Shown: positions 53,384 to 62,039, counted from the stretch's first letter. The stretch is 64,000 bases of DNA from Ahrensia sp. (GCA_002698425.1 NZXU01000056.1:47948-111947); one strand, 5' to 3'. Numbers and translations are program-made. Notes: generated by a model from the letters alone, not told the origin.

Positions 53384-54510
53384 CCGATACGACCTCGCAA
53401 TCCAGCCTGACCGAAAAGCTCCTCCAGCGCGCCGCCCCCGGCCGCGCCGAGTTCGAGGATCTGGTCATCGTGCCGATCTTCGCTGTCATCGTGGCGCTGA
53501 TCGTCGGGGCGCTGGTCATGCTCGCGACCGCCGTCGACATCGAGACGATCGGCCGCTCCTACCTTGCGCTTCTGCAAGGATCCCTCGGCTCGGTGAACGC
53601 CATTTCCGAGACGCTGACCTCGGCGATTCCCCTCGTCCTTGCCGGGCTCGGCCTTGCGCTCGGTTTCCGTGCCGGCCTGTTCAACATCGGCGCCGAGGGC
53701 CAGATCGTCGTCGGCGGCATCGCCGCCGTGATTGTCGGCTTCTCCTTTCCGGGCTTGCCCTGGATCATCCACTTGCCGCTCGCGCTGCTGGCCGGCGCTC
53801 TCGCGGGCGGCCTTTATGCGTCGATCGCCGGTTATCTGCGCGCGGCGACCGGCGCGCATGAGGTGATCACCACGATCATGCTCAATCTGAGCTCCTACCT
53901 GCTGCTCTCCTGGATGCTTGGCCTCGAGTGGATGCAGCGGCCGGGCCGCTCGGACCCGGTCTCCAAGTCTGTCCTGCCGAGCGCGGAGCTGCCGCGCCTC
54001 CTGACCGACATCGATCCGAATTTGCGCCTCCATGCCGGCATTTTCGTCATGATCGCCGCGGTGATCCTCGTCCACTGGCTCCTGTTCAAGACCAAGACCG
54101 GCTTCGAATACCGCGCCTCCGGCGAAAACCCCGATGCCGCCCGTTACGCGGGCATGCACGCCTCGGCGATCATCGTGTTCGCGATGGCGACCGCCGGGGC
54201 GCTTGCCGGGCTCGCCGGCGCCAACCAGGTCCTCGGCGTTCTCGAACGCGCGACGCCGGGCTTTTCGTCCGGCATCGGCTTCGATGCGATTTCCGTGGCT
54301 CTGCTCGGCCGGTCGCACCCGGTCGGGGTGCTCTTTGCCGGCCTTCTCTTCGGTGCGCTGGAGGCCGGCGGCCGCCAGATGCAGGTTGATGCGGGCGTTT
54401 CCATCGACCTGATCAGCATCATCCAGGCTCTCATCATCGTCTTCATCGCCGCGCCGCTTCTTGTCCGCGCGATCTTCCCCTGGGGCTTCAAGAAGCCCGC
54501 GGGTCGCTAG
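53380..54510 (+). CDS. Nucleoside-type ABC transporter permease, first
   Basis: A 376-residue permease of the BPD_transp_2 family with about ten helices. The family patch LGFRAGLFNIGAEGQIVVGGIAAVIVGF near residue 95 and the segment GFEYRASGENPDAARYAGM near 240 mark it as the YufP/NupB-like subunit. It forms the channel with the next gene's product and overlaps the ATPase gene by 4 bp. Confidence 0.92.
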   Translation: MTDTTSQSSLTEKLLQRAAPGRAEFEDLVIVPIFAVIVALIVGALVMLATAVDIETIGRSYLALLQGSLGSVNAISETLTSAIPLVLAGLGLALGFRAGLFNIGAEGQIVVGGIAAVIVGFSFPGLPWIIHLPLALLAGALAGGLYASIAGYLRAATGAHEVITTIMLNLSSYLLLSWMLGLEWMQRPGRSDPVSKSVLPSAELPRLLTDIDPNLRLHAGIFVMIAAVILVHWLLFKTKTGFEYRASGENPDAARYAGMHASAIIVFAMATAGALAGLAGANQVLGVLERATPGFSSGIGFDAISVALLGRSHPVGVLFAGLLFGALEAGGRQMQVDAGVSIDLISIIQALIIVFIAAPLLVRAIFPWGFKKPAGR

Positions 54511-54522
54511 GAGAAACCGGCC

Positions 54523-55794
54523 ATGACCTCAGCATCGACCACCGACCTCGCGCCCGACGCCAAGATCGACACTCACAAGGCCCGTCAGGCCCGGATCTAC
54601 GGCATTGTTCTGATCGGGCTGGCCATCCTCGTCGCGGCCGTGTTTGGCTATGGCTCCGAGGGCAACGCGACTTTCGGCCTTTCGCGGCCGCGTGATCCCT
54701 GGGTGTTTCCGAACCTCGTCATCCCGGCCGCCTCGTTCAATTACATCGCCGCCGCCGTTCTCGCCTTCCTCGGCATGCGCCAGTTCATGCGCGGCGGATC
54801 CCGCTGGTCGACTGTCTCGATCGCCGTCGGCTTCGCGCTCGCCACCGCTGCCTTTCTCGTCTGGGCGACGGCAGGCAAGTCCTTCTCGCTCACCGGCATG
54901 TTGTCGGCCACCGTGGTCGCCGCCGTGCCGATCGCGCTCGGCGGTCTTGCCGGCGTGCTCTCGGAGCGCGTCGCCGTGGTCAATATCGCCATCGAAGGCA
55001 TGCTGCTCGCCGGCGCCTTCACTGGCGCGCTGATGGGATCCCTGCTCGGCGGCTGGGGCGGCCTGCTTTCCGCGGTCCTCGTCGGCGGGATGTTCGGTTT
55101 CATCCTTGCCGCGCTGGTCGTCACCTACCGCATGGACCAGATCATCGCCGGCGTTGTGATCACCCTCTTCGTGACCGGCGTCACGTCCTATGTGTCCAGC
55201 CAGGTTTTCTCGGAGTACCGCTTCCTCAACAACGCGCCGGTCTTCCGCGCCTGGAAGATCCCGTTCCTCGGCGATATCCCGGTGATCGGGCCTGTGCTGT
55301 TCAACCAGAACCTGTTCGTCTACGGCGCGTTTATTTTGGTCAGCGTCGCGACCTACTACCTCTTCTACACCCGTTACGGGCTGCGGGCCCGCTCCGTCGG
55401 CGAACACCCGCGCGCGGCCGACACGCTCGGCATCAATGTCTACCGCACGCGCTATATCAACGTGACGCTGGCCGGCATGGTCGCCGGTTTCGGCGGCGCA
55501 TGGTTCACGCTGGGCTCCGTCGGACGCTTCGACGAGAACATGACGGGCGGTCTCGGCTATATCGGTCTTGCCGCCATGATTTTCGGCCGCTGGCACCCGT
55601 TCGGCGCGCTGATGGCGGCACTGATCTTCGGTTTCGCGGATTCGCTGCAGCAGAAACTGGCGATCGTGCGGACCCCGATCCCGTCGGAGTTTCTGGCGAT
55701 GGCGCCCTATCTCGCGACGATCGTCGTCGTCGCCGGCTTTGTCGGCCGGTCGCGCCCGCCCGCAGCCGACGGCAAGCCCTACGTCAAGGAATGA
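54523..55794 (+). CDS. Nucleoside-type ABC transporter permease, second
   Basis: A 423-residue permease of the BPD_transp_2 family (YufQ/NupC-like). It has about ten helices, with GVLSERVAVVNIAIEGMLLAGAFTGAL near residue 150 and GLRARSVGEHPRAADTLGINVYRTR near 290. It starts 12 bp after the preceding permease gene and is last in the operon. The N-terminal 140 residues are longer than in short homologues and include three extra hydrophobic stretches. Confidence 0.92.
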   Translation: MTSASTTDLAPDAKIDTHKARQARIYGIVLIGLAILVAAVFGYGSEGNATFGLSRPRDPWVFPNLVIPAASFNYIAAAVLAFLGMRQFMRGGSRWSTVSIAVGFALATAAFLVWATAGKSFSLTGMLSATVVAAVPIALGGLAGVLSERVAVVNIAIEGMLLAGAFTGALMGSLLGGWGGLLSAVLVGGMFGFILAALVVTYRMDQIIAGVVITLFVTGVTSYVSSQVFSEYRFLNNAPVFRAWKIPFLGDIPVIGPVLFNQNLFVYGAFILVSVATYYLFYTRYGLRARSVGEHPRAADTLGINVYRTRYINVTLAGMVAGFGGAWFTLGSVGRFDENMTGGLGYIGLAAMIFGRWHPFGALMAALIFGFADSLQQKLAIVRTPIPSEFLAMAPYLATIVVVAGFVGRSRPPAADGKPYVKE

Positions 55795-55797
55795 ACG

Positions 55798-55828
55798 AAA
55801 AAGGCCCGGCGAAACGCCCGGCCTTTTT
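55798..55828. terminator. Bidirectional terminator between the nucleoside importer and ligC
   Basis: AAAAAGGC pairs with GCCTTTTT, with a slightly bulged inner stem (CCGGCG/CGCCCG) and AAA loop. It serves the plus-strand importer and the convergent ligC gene. Confidence 0.8.
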
Positions 55829-55852
55829 GCTTCAGGCGTTGCCGCCTTCGGA

Positions 55853-56797
55853 TCACTTGAAGCCGCGTTCGATCTTGTCCAGCGTCTCCATTGCCGGCAG
55901 CACCTGCGCGACGCTCGAATTCGGCTCGCGGCCCTCCCGGATCGCCGAGATGAATTCACGGTCGATCAGTTCGATGCCATTGTTGGAAACGGCGACGCCC
56001 GACAGGTCGATCGGCTTGTCGTAGCCGTCGAACAGATCGTCGTAGCGGGCGAGATAGGTGCCGTTGTCGCAGATATAGCGGAAGAACGTTCCGAACGGCC
56101 CCTCATTGTTGAAGGAGAGCGACAGCGTGCAGATCGCACCCTTCGGCGTCTTCATGCCGATCGTCATGTCCATGGCGATGTCGAGATCCGGGTGCATCGG
56201 CCCCTGCAGGCCGAAGGCTTCCGAGCATGTCTCGCCGGTCTGGTACTGGAACAGGTCGACCGTGTGGCAGGCGTGGTGCCACAGCAGGTGGTCCGTCCAG
56301 CTGCGCGGCTCGCCCTTCGCATTGGTGTTGGTCCGGCGGAAGAAATAGGTCTGCACATCCATCTGCTGGATCTTCAGCTCGCCGGCCTTGATCTTGTTAT
56401 GGATCCACTGATGCGAGGGATTGAAGCGGCGCACTTGCCCGGCCATCGCGACGAGGCCGGTTTCCTTCTGCTTGGCGACCACGGCCTGGCTGTCGGCAAG
56501 GCTGTCGGCCATCGGGATCTCGACCAGCACATGCTTTCCGGCTTCCATGCACTGGATCGCCTGCGCGGCATGCATCTGCGTCGGCGTGGACAGGATCACA
56601 GCGTCGACATCGTCACGCGCGACACACTCCGCCAGATCCGTCGCCGCATGGCCGATCCCCTTTTCCGCGGCCAGGGCGTCAATCTTCTCCCGGGTCGGCC
56701 CCATGACCGAGGTGACCTGGACATCGTCGATGTTGGAGAGGGCATCCAGGTGCTTCAATCCGAAAGCGCCATAGGCGCCGGCAACGCATAGTCTCAT
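55853..56797 (-). CDS. ligC: 4-carboxy-2-hydroxymuconate-6-semialdehyde dehydrogenase
   Basis: A 314-residue Gfo/Idh/MocA-fold dehydrogenase. The N-terminal dinucleotide fold is CVAGAYGAFGLKHLDAL. Long stretches match the remembered Sphingobium LigC, such as AVILSTPTQMHAAQAIQCMEAGKHV and the EPRSWTDHLLWHHACHTVDLFQYQ region near residue 170. It oxidises the hemiacetal form of the ring-cleavage product to 2-pyrone-4,6-dicarboxylate with NADP. It is encoded downstream of ligR on the same strand and apart from ligI and ligAB. All lie within 5 kb, so one pathway is clear. Confidence 0.92.
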   Translation of the reverse strand: MRLCVAGAYGAFGLKHLDALSNIDDVQVTSVMGPTREKIDALAAEKGIGHAATDLAECVARDDVDAVILSTPTQMHAAQAIQCMEAGKHVLVEIPMADSLADSQAVVAKQKETGLVAMAGQVRRFNPSHQWIHNKIKAGELKIQQMDVQTYFFRRTNTNAKGEPRSWTDHLLWHHACHTVDLFQYQTGETCSEAFGLQGPMHPDLDIAMDMTIGMKTPKGAICTLSLSFNNEGPFGTFFRYICDNGTYLARYDDLFDGYDKPIDLSGVAVSNNGIELIDREFISAIREGREPNSSVAQVLPAMETLDKIERGFK

Positions 56798-56919
56798 TCT
56801 ATTTCCTCCGGTCGTTTCCGTCCTGTTTCGGCCGAAACCGGCAAGCCGTCAATGCGGGGAAGCCGCCCGATCGAAAACAAGCGGGCCCATCGGGCACGGA
56901 CGGCGGCCGGTTCGGACAT

Positions 56920-56933
56920 TTCAGCGCGCTGAA
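56920..56933. promoter_or_regulatory. Perfect palindrome upstream of ligC
   Basis: TTCAGCGCGCTGAA is a 14-bp perfect palindrome in the 179-bp gap between ligR and ligC, centred about 130 bp upstream of the ligC ATG. It also contains a T-N11-A pattern, so it may be a LysR-type or other dimer site. Confidence 0.4.
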
Positions 56934-56976
56934 TATCATCGCCCCGGCCCGATTACCCATTCAATCGCATCGACCG

Positions 56977-58236
56977 CTATTGAATTTCCGCATAGGCAGG
57001 CGCAACCGAACCGCCGCCCGGGTTCATCTCTGCGCTCACCTCGCGCAGGTACGACAGGAATTGCTGCTGGGTCTTTGTCGGCCGCCAGTCGCGCCGATAG
57101 GTCAGCCCGATGGCGCGCGCGCTGTCGGCCAGTTCGATCGGCAGAGGCACCAGCACACCCTGCTCATATTCGTGCCGGATCTGGTTGAGCGAAATGATCG
57201 TGATGTAATCGCCCATCATCAGGAGTCCGCGCAGAAGGACCAGCGACGAAGAAACGACGCGCACCGGCGTGCTGGGCAGGTCCTGGATCCGCAGCGTGTC
57301 ATAGAGATAGCTTCCGGCCGGCGTATTTTTCGGCGGCGCCACCCAGGGATAGGCGAGCACGTCGTCAATCGTAACCGTGTCGCGCCCCGCCAGCGGGTGC
57401 CTGGTCCCGACGACGAGGGCGAGCGGATCGTCGAACAACGGCTCCTGGACGATATCGTCGACCGGCGCGGGATCGCGCAGCGCGCCGATCAGGAAATCCA
57501 GGTCTCCGTGACGCACGCCATGCAGCAATTCCGCATAGCGGCCGTCGACGGCGCGGATCTGGACACGGCCGGAATTGCGCACCATGCGGTCGATCGCCGC
57601 CGGCAGGATGAAGGTCCGCACCAGCGGCAGGGCGCCGACGACGATATGGGTGGAATCGCGTCCGAGGAAGTCATCAACCTCGTCGAAACCCTGCTGCAAC
57701 TCGGCCAGCGCCAGCTTGGTGCGCTGCGCAAGCAATTGCGCCGCCGGCGTCAGCGAAATGCCCTCATGCGCGCTGGAAAAAAGCTTCAGGCCCGACAGCC
57801 GTTCCAGATTGCGCGCGGCGCGGTGGATCGACGGCTGGGATATGCCGATGCTGCGCGCCGCCATCGAAAAATTGTTCGCTTCGGACACGGCAACCAGCGC
57901 GCGCAGTTGCGCCGCCGTGAGCAGCCTGTCGAAATCGGAAAAGCCGCGTCCCTTCTGGCGGGAGCCCGTTCGCGCGGCCTCGCGCGCGCCCGCCTGCAGA
58001 TGGTCGAGCGCACGCTCGACGCGTTCGAGAAATTGCCCGCCGACTTCGGTGACAAACATGCCGTCGCGCCGCCGTTCGAACAAAGGCACCGACAGATCCT
58101 CTTCCAGTTTCGCGATCGCCTGGGTCACCGCGGGTTGCGAGAGATGCGCACGTTCCGCGGCCAGGCTGACGCTGTGGCAATGCGCCACTTCGCGGAAAAC
58201 CCTCAGATGCCGGATGTTGGGAAGCGCCTGTCTCAT
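56977..58236 (-). CDS. ligR: LysR-type regulator with tandem HTH domains, probable ligR
   Basis: A 419-residue LysR regulator, about 110 residues longer than usual. Two winged-HTH domains are visible in a row: residues 7-65 (HLRVFREVAHCHSVSLAAERAHLSQPAVTQAIAKLE pattern) and residues 105-165 (LRALVAVSEANNFSMAARSIGISQPSIHRAARNLE pattern). The two are clearly related and both keep the SQP-x-x-x turn. The effector domain starts near 200 (HIVVGALPLVRTFILPAAIDRM). It sits between ligC and ligI, divergent from ligI, so control of protocatechuate 4,5-cleavage genes is likely. An ATG at 58260 is an alternative start; neither has a strong ribosome site. Confidence 0.85.
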   Translation of the reverse strand: MRQALPNIRHLRVFREVAHCHSVSLAAERAHLSQPAVTQAIAKLEEDLSVPLFERRRDGMFVTEVGGQFLERVERALDHLQAGAREAARTGSRQKGRGFSDFDRLLTAAQLRALVAVSEANNFSMAARSIGISQPSIHRAARNLERLSGLKLFSSAHEGISLTPAAQLLAQRTKLALAELQQGFDEVDDFLGRDSTHIVVGALPLVRTFILPAAIDRMVRNSGRVQIRAVDGRYAELLHGVRHGDLDFLIGALRDPAPVDDIVQEPLFDDPLALVVGTRHPLAGRDTVTIDDVLAYPWVAPPKNTPAGSYLYDTLRIQDLPSTPVRVVSSSLVLLRGLLMMGDYITIISLNQIRHEYEQGVLVPLPIELADSARAIGLTYRRDWRPTKTQQQFLSYLREVSAEMNPGGGSVAPAYAEIQ

Positions 58237-58264
58237 TGCTGCTCGATATCGTTCATTCAAAGCG

Positions 58265-58285
58265 CCTATAGCAAATTTTTATAGG
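58265..58285. promoter_or_regulatory. LysR-type operator in the ligR-ligI divergent region
   Basis: CCTATA-N9-TATAGG is a perfect inverted repeat containing the T-N11-A core of LysR operators. It lies 29 bp upstream of the ligR ATG at 58236 and about 135 bp upstream of ligI. A related CTATA-containing stretch (CTATAAGTTTTACGTA) occurs near 59413, upstream of ligA. Confidence 0.55.
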
Positions 58286-58413
58286 GAGCGAACGTTTTGA
58301 AATGGGCAAACCATGGCGGTTGCATCAATTTCCCGGCAACTCCGCGATCTGGGCATCTGCGCGTTTTGCGCTATATAAATGACCCGAAATGAAAAAGCGG
58401 CGGGAGGGAGCCC

Positions 58414-59283
58414 ATGGACGCAGACTATTTGCCTTTTCACCCCAACCCCTCGAAGCCGGCCTTCACGCCGCCTCCGGGAGCCGTCGATGCGCATTGTCAT
58501 GTCTTCGGGCCCGCCGACTCATTTCCCTATGCTCCGGAACGCAAATACACGCCTTGCGACGCGCCGAAGGAAAAGCTCTTCGAGCTGCGCGATTATCTGG
58601 GCTTCGAGCGCAACGTCATCGTGCAGGCGACCTGCCACGGCAAGGACAACCGGGCTCTCGTCGACGCGCTGAAAGCCGCGGGCGACAAGGCGCGCGGGAT
58701 CGCCACGGTCGGCCCCGATATCGAGATGGACGAACTCAAGGCGATGCACGAGGCCGGCGTGCGCGGCGTGCGCTTCAACTTCGTCAAGCGCCTCGTCGAT
58801 TCAACACCGAAAGAGGTCTTCCTCGGCATCGCCGACAAGATCGCCACGCTCGGATGGCACATCGTCGTCTATTTCGAGGCGCAGGACCTCGAGGAGCTGA
58901 TCCCGTTCCTGAAGCAGCTTCCGACCACCATCGTTGTCGACCATATGGGCCGCCCCGACGTGACCAAGGGTGTCGACCATCCCGATTTCCAGCGTTTCGT
59001 CGGCTTGATGGCCGAGGTCGACACGATTTGGACCAAGGTCACCTGCCCCGAACGGCTGACGGTCGCCGGCCCGCCCTATGACGACGTCGTGCCCTTCGGA
59101 CGCAAGCTGGTCGAGACATTCCCCGACCGCGTCATCTGGGGCACCGATTGGCCCCACCCGAACATGAAGTCGCACATGCCCGACGACGGCAAGCTGGTCG
59201 ACTTCATTCCGCGCATCGCGGAAACTGAAGAGGCGCAGAGGAAGCTGCTCGTCGACAATCCGATGCGGCTATACTGGAGCTAG
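58414..59283 (+). CDS. ligI: 2-pyrone-4,6-dicarboxylate hydrolase
   Basis: A 289-residue amidohydrolase-fold lactonase. The start contains VDAHCHVFGPADSFPYAPERKYTP near residue 25 (metal-free HxH of the LigI group), GVRGVRFNFVKRLVD near 115, and the catalytic aspartate in WGTDWPHPNMK near 248. It opens 2-pyrone-4,6-dicarboxylate made by LigC to 4-oxalomesaconate. Length and motifs match LigI closely. The ribosome site GGGAGGGAGC lies just before the ATG. It is followed by a strong terminator. Confidence 0.94.
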   Translation: MDADYLPFHPNPSKPAFTPPPGAVDAHCHVFGPADSFPYAPERKYTPCDAPKEKLFELRDYLGFERNVIVQATCHGKDNRALVDALKAAGDKARGIATVGPDIEMDELKAMHEAGVRGVRFNFVKRLVDSTPKEVFLGIADKIATLGWHIVVYFEAQDLEELIPFLKQLPTTIVVDHMGRPDVTKGVDHPDFQRFVGLMAEVDTIWTKVTCPERLTVAGPPYDDVVPFGRKLVETFPDRVIWGTDWPHPNMKSHMPDDGKLVDFIPRIAETEEAQRKLLVDNPMRLYWS

Positions 59284-59334
59284 GCCATCAGGCGCCCGGC
59301 CGCGCCTGCCGGACATCCATACCAGAGACATGTG

Positions 59335-59361
59335 AGCCCGGATGCCCTGCGTATCCGGGCT
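59335..59361 (+). terminator. Rho-independent terminator after ligI
   Basis: AGCCCGGAT and ATCCGGGCT form a perfect 9-bp stem around a 9-base loop, followed by TTTTC. Confidence 0.85.
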
Positions 59362-59463
59362 TTTTCATGCGCGACTATCCGGCATGGGCGGCCAGATCAG
59401 ACCGTCGAGCCGCTATAAGTTTTACGTAACGGACATTCATTCTAATCCGGGCGCGGAGACGGC

Positions 59464-59477
59464 TTGATTTAGGTCAA
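59464..59477. promoter_or_regulatory. FNR/FixK-type box upstream of ligAB
   Basis: TTGAT-TTAG-GTCAA fits the FNR/FixK/DNR consensus and has the same half-sites as the box upstream of SQR. It is centred about 64 bp upstream of the ligA ATG at 59535, in a 250-bp region after the ligI terminator. Confidence 0.5.
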
Positions 59478-59534
59478 ACCTGCCGCTCGGCGCACCCGTG
59501 TACACATACGGTCAATATCCAGGAGGAAATGACC

Positions 59535-59891
59535 ATGGACCAACCGGGTTTTGACTATCACATCGACATTCCGGGCACGACGATCTTCGATGGCAAGCAA
59601 GCCATGAAGGGCTATGCGCTCAACAAGATGTGCTACTCGTTCAACAAGGCCGAGAACCGCGAAGCGTTCAAGGCTGACGAAGAGGCCTATATGGAAAAAT
59701 ACGGCCTCAACGATGAGCAGAAGGAAGCCATCCGCAAGCGCGACGTGCTCGGGCTGATCGATGCGGGCGGCAACATCTACTATCTCGCCAAATTCGCCGG
59801 CATCTTCAAGCTGTCGGTTCAGGATGTCGGTGGCCTGCAGACCGGCAAGACAACCGAGGAATTCAAGGAATTTCTCGCCAGCCAGGCGTGA
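59535..59891 (+). CDS. ligA: Protocatechuate 4,5-dioxygenase alpha subunit
   Basis: A 118-residue small subunit, all helical, that covers the active site of LigB. It reads IPGTTIFDGKQAMKGYALNKMCYSFNKAENREAF near residue 15 and RKRDVLGLIDAGGNIYYLAKFAGIF near 70, both typical of LigA. The start is set at 59535 because AGGAGG (59521-59526) is 8 bp away, whereas an earlier ATG at 59529 is only 2 bp away. It precedes ligB by 12 bp, forming the two-subunit ring-cleavage enzyme. Confidence 0.95.
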   Translation: MDQPGFDYHIDIPGTTIFDGKQAMKGYALNKMCYSFNKAENREAFKADEEAYMEKYGLNDEQKEAIRKRDVLGLIDAGGNIYYLAKFAGIFKLSVQDVGGLQTGKTTEEFKEFLASQA

Positions 59892-59903
59892 GGAGGACTT
59901 ATC

Positions 59904-60752
59904 ATGGCAACCATTCTCGGCGGTATCACCACCTCCCACATTCCCGCAGTGGGCAATGCGATCCAGAAGGAACTCTATGACGATCCCTACTGGAAACCCT
60001 TCTTCGACGGCTATCCGAAGATCCATGCCTGGATCAAGGAACACAAGCCCGACTACGTGATCAACATCTACAACGACCACGGCCTGGGCTTCTTCCTCGA
60101 CCAGATGCCGACCTTCGCGATCGGCGCGGCCCATGAATACAAGAACGAGGACGAAGGCTGGGGCCTGCCGTCGCTAGACCCCTTCCCCGGCGCGCCTGAA
60201 CTCTCATGGCACATCATCGAGTCGATGGTCGCCGACGAGTTCGACATCACCTCCTGCCAGGAGCTTCCGGTCGATCACGGCTTCGTCGTGCCGATGCAGT
60301 TGTTCTGGCCGGGCGCGCCGCACCATCCGGACATGCCGAAGGCCGTGCCGATCTCGGCCAACACGGTGCAGCATCCGATCCCGACGCTGAAACGCGCCCT
60401 CGCTTTCGGCCGTTCGCTCCGCAAGGCGCTGCTGTCCTTCCCCGAAGACGCGAAGATCGTCGTCCTCGGCACAGGCGGCCTGTCGCACCAGCTCGACGGC
60501 GCACGGGCGGGCTTCATCAACAAGGAGTTCGACCAGTACTGCCTTGAGAACATCGTCCACAATCCCGACGAACTGACCAAGATCACCCGCATGGAACTGG
60601 TCGAGAAGGCCGGCGCGCAGGGCACCGAGTTCCTGATGTGGATGATGATGCGCGGCACGCTCGGCGACGACGTCAACGAGATCACCCGCAACTATCACAT
60701 CCCGATCTCGAACACCGCCTCCGGCACGCTGCTGCTGGAATGCGCCGCCTAA
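59904..60752 (+). CDS. ligB: Protocatechuate 4,5-dioxygenase beta (catalytic) subunit
   Basis: A 282-residue extradiol dioxygenase. Iron ligands are expected at His12 (GITTSHIPA), His59 (IYNDHGLGF) and the glutamate in GAQGTEFLMW near 240, and the catalytic histidine lies in GTGGLSHQLDG near 193. It cleaves protocatechuate between C4 and C5, consuming O2. The ribosome site GAGGAGGAC precedes the ATG. Length and motifs match LigB. A bidirectional terminator follows. Confidence 0.95.
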   Translation: MATILGGITTSHIPAVGNAIQKELYDDPYWKPFFDGYPKIHAWIKEHKPDYVINIYNDHGLGFFLDQMPTFAIGAAHEYKNEDEGWGLPSLDPFPGAPELSWHIIESMVADEFDITSCQELPVDHGFVVPMQLFWPGAPHHPDMPKAVPISANTVQHPIPTLKRALAFGRSLRKALLSFPEDAKIVVLGTGGLSHQLDGARAGFINKEFDQYCLENIVHNPDELTKITRMELVEKAGAQGTEFLMWMMMRGTLGDDVNEITRNYHIPISNTASGTLLLECAA

Positions 60753-60773
60753 TTAGCGAATGAGCAGAATGCA

Positions 60774-60801
60774 AAAACGCCCGGGCTTGCCCGGGCGTTT
60801 T
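60774..60801. terminator. Bidirectional terminator between ligB and the creatinase gene
   Basis: AAAACGCCCGGGC and GCCCGGGCGTTTT form a perfect 13-bp stem around TT. It serves both convergent genes. Confidence 0.9.
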
Positions 60802-60806
60802 CATGT

Positions 60807-62039
60807 CTAGCGCCTGATGATCATCTCGTCGGGTCCATAGGGGAAGTTTGTGATGTTCTCCGCCCCGTCCTCGGTGATGACGAAGATATCGTGCTCGCGG
60901 TAGCCGCCCGCGCCGGGCTGGCCTTCCGGGATCATGATCATCGGCTCCATCGACACCACCATGCCGGGCTTCAGCACGGTGTCGACATCCTCGCGCAACT
61001 CCACCCCGGCCTCGCGTCCGTAATAATGCGACAGCACGCCGAATGAGTGGCCATAGCCGAAGGAGCGGTATTGCAGCAGGTCCCAGCCCCGATACATCTC
61101 GTTGAGCGCCAGCGCGATCTCCGAGCATGACTTGCCCGGTCCCATCATCTCGGACCCGGCTGTCATCACGGCACAGTTCTTTTCCCACAGATCGAGATGC
61201 GCGTCGGACGCCTCCTCGCAGAACAATGTCCGCTCGATCGCCGTGTAATAGCCGAAGATCATCGGGAAGCAGTTGAGCGAGCAGATGTCGCCGCGGGCGA
61301 CGCGCTTGTTGGTCACCGGATTATGCGCCCCGTCGGTCATGATGCCCGACTGGAACCATGTCCATGTGTCCATCAGTTCGACGAACGGAAAACTCTTGCC
61401 GATCTCGCGGATCATCGCATTGGTCGAGGCAATCGCCACCTCATATTCCGGCGCGCCCTCGTGCAGCGCATCCATCACGGCGCGTGCGCCGACATTGCAG
61501 ATGCGCGTGCCTTCCCGGATCAGGCTGATTTCCTCGCCGGATTTGAGCGTCCGCATCCACATCGAAGCCGCGGCCACGTCGACGAATTCGACGCCCGGAA
61601 ACGCATCCCCGAGCAGCCTGCGATAATCGAGCGAAACATGGTCGAACTCGATGCCGACGCGTTTCGCACCCGACGGGATGAGCGACTTCAGCGCGGTGAA
61701 GAAATTGTCGCGCCGCCAGTCGGAATAGATGACGTTGTCGCCATGCGTGCGCCGCCATGGCTGGCCGCCGTCGATTCCGGCCGAGACCGTGGTCGCGCTG
61801 TCGGCGGTCAGCACGAAGCCGTACTTCCGTCCGAAATAGCAATAGAGGAAGCCGGAATAGTAGCAGATGCCGTGATAGGAGGTGAAAACCGCCGCGTCGA
61901 TGTCGTTGGCGCCGAGATGCGCCCGCATCTCGTTTTGCCGCCGGTCCATTTCGGCGTCGGAGAAGGGCGACCATTCCTTGTCGCCATTTTTCCACTGGAA
62001 GACATGCAGCATGTCTTCGGTGCTGGTCCTTGTGTTCAT
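60807..62039 (-). CDS. Creatinase (creatine amidinohydrolase)
   Basis: A 410-residue protein of the pita-bread fold, in the creatinase branch. It matches Pseudomonas creatinase over long stretches: FTSYHGICYYSGFLYCYFGR near residue 52, ELMDTWTWFQSGIMTDGAHNPVT near 220 (substrate-binding and catalytic histidine), and FGYGHSFGVLSHYYGREAGVELREDVDTVL near 325. It would split creatine into sarcosine and urea in the cytoplasm. Neither a creatininase nor a sarcosine oxidase gene is in the window. Xaa-Pro peptidase relatives need five metal ligands, which this branch lacks, so peptidase activity is unlikely. Confidence 0.9.
   Translation of the reverse strand: MNTRTSTEDMLHVFQWKNGDKEWSPFSDAEMDRRQNEMRAHLGANDIDAAVFTSYHGICYYSGFLYCYFGRKYGFVLTADSATTVSAGIDGGQPWRRTHGDNVIYSDWRRDNFFTALKSLIPSGAKRVGIEFDHVSLDYRRLLGDAFPGVEFVDVAAASMWMRTLKSGEEISLIREGTRICNVGARAVMDALHEGAPEYEVAIASTNAMIREIGKSFPFVELMDTWTWFQSGIMTDGAHNPVTNKRVARGDICSLNCFPMIFGYYTAIERTLFCEEASDAHLDLWEKNCAVMTAGSEMMGPGKSCSEIALALNEMYRGWDLLQYRSFGYGHSFGVLSHYYGREAGVELREDVDTVLKPGMVVSMEPMIMIPEGQPGAGGYREHDIFVITEDGAENITNFPYGPDEMIIRR

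Noticed and set aside
55853..56797. Generic sugar dehydrogenase of the Gfo/Idh/MocA family
   Set aside because: Extended similarity to LigC and the neighbouring ligI, ligA and ligB give a specific assignment.
60807..62039. Xaa-Pro aminopeptidase
   Set aside because: Sequence follows creatinase throughout, including the substrate-pocket stretches, and the peptidase metal ligands are not all present.
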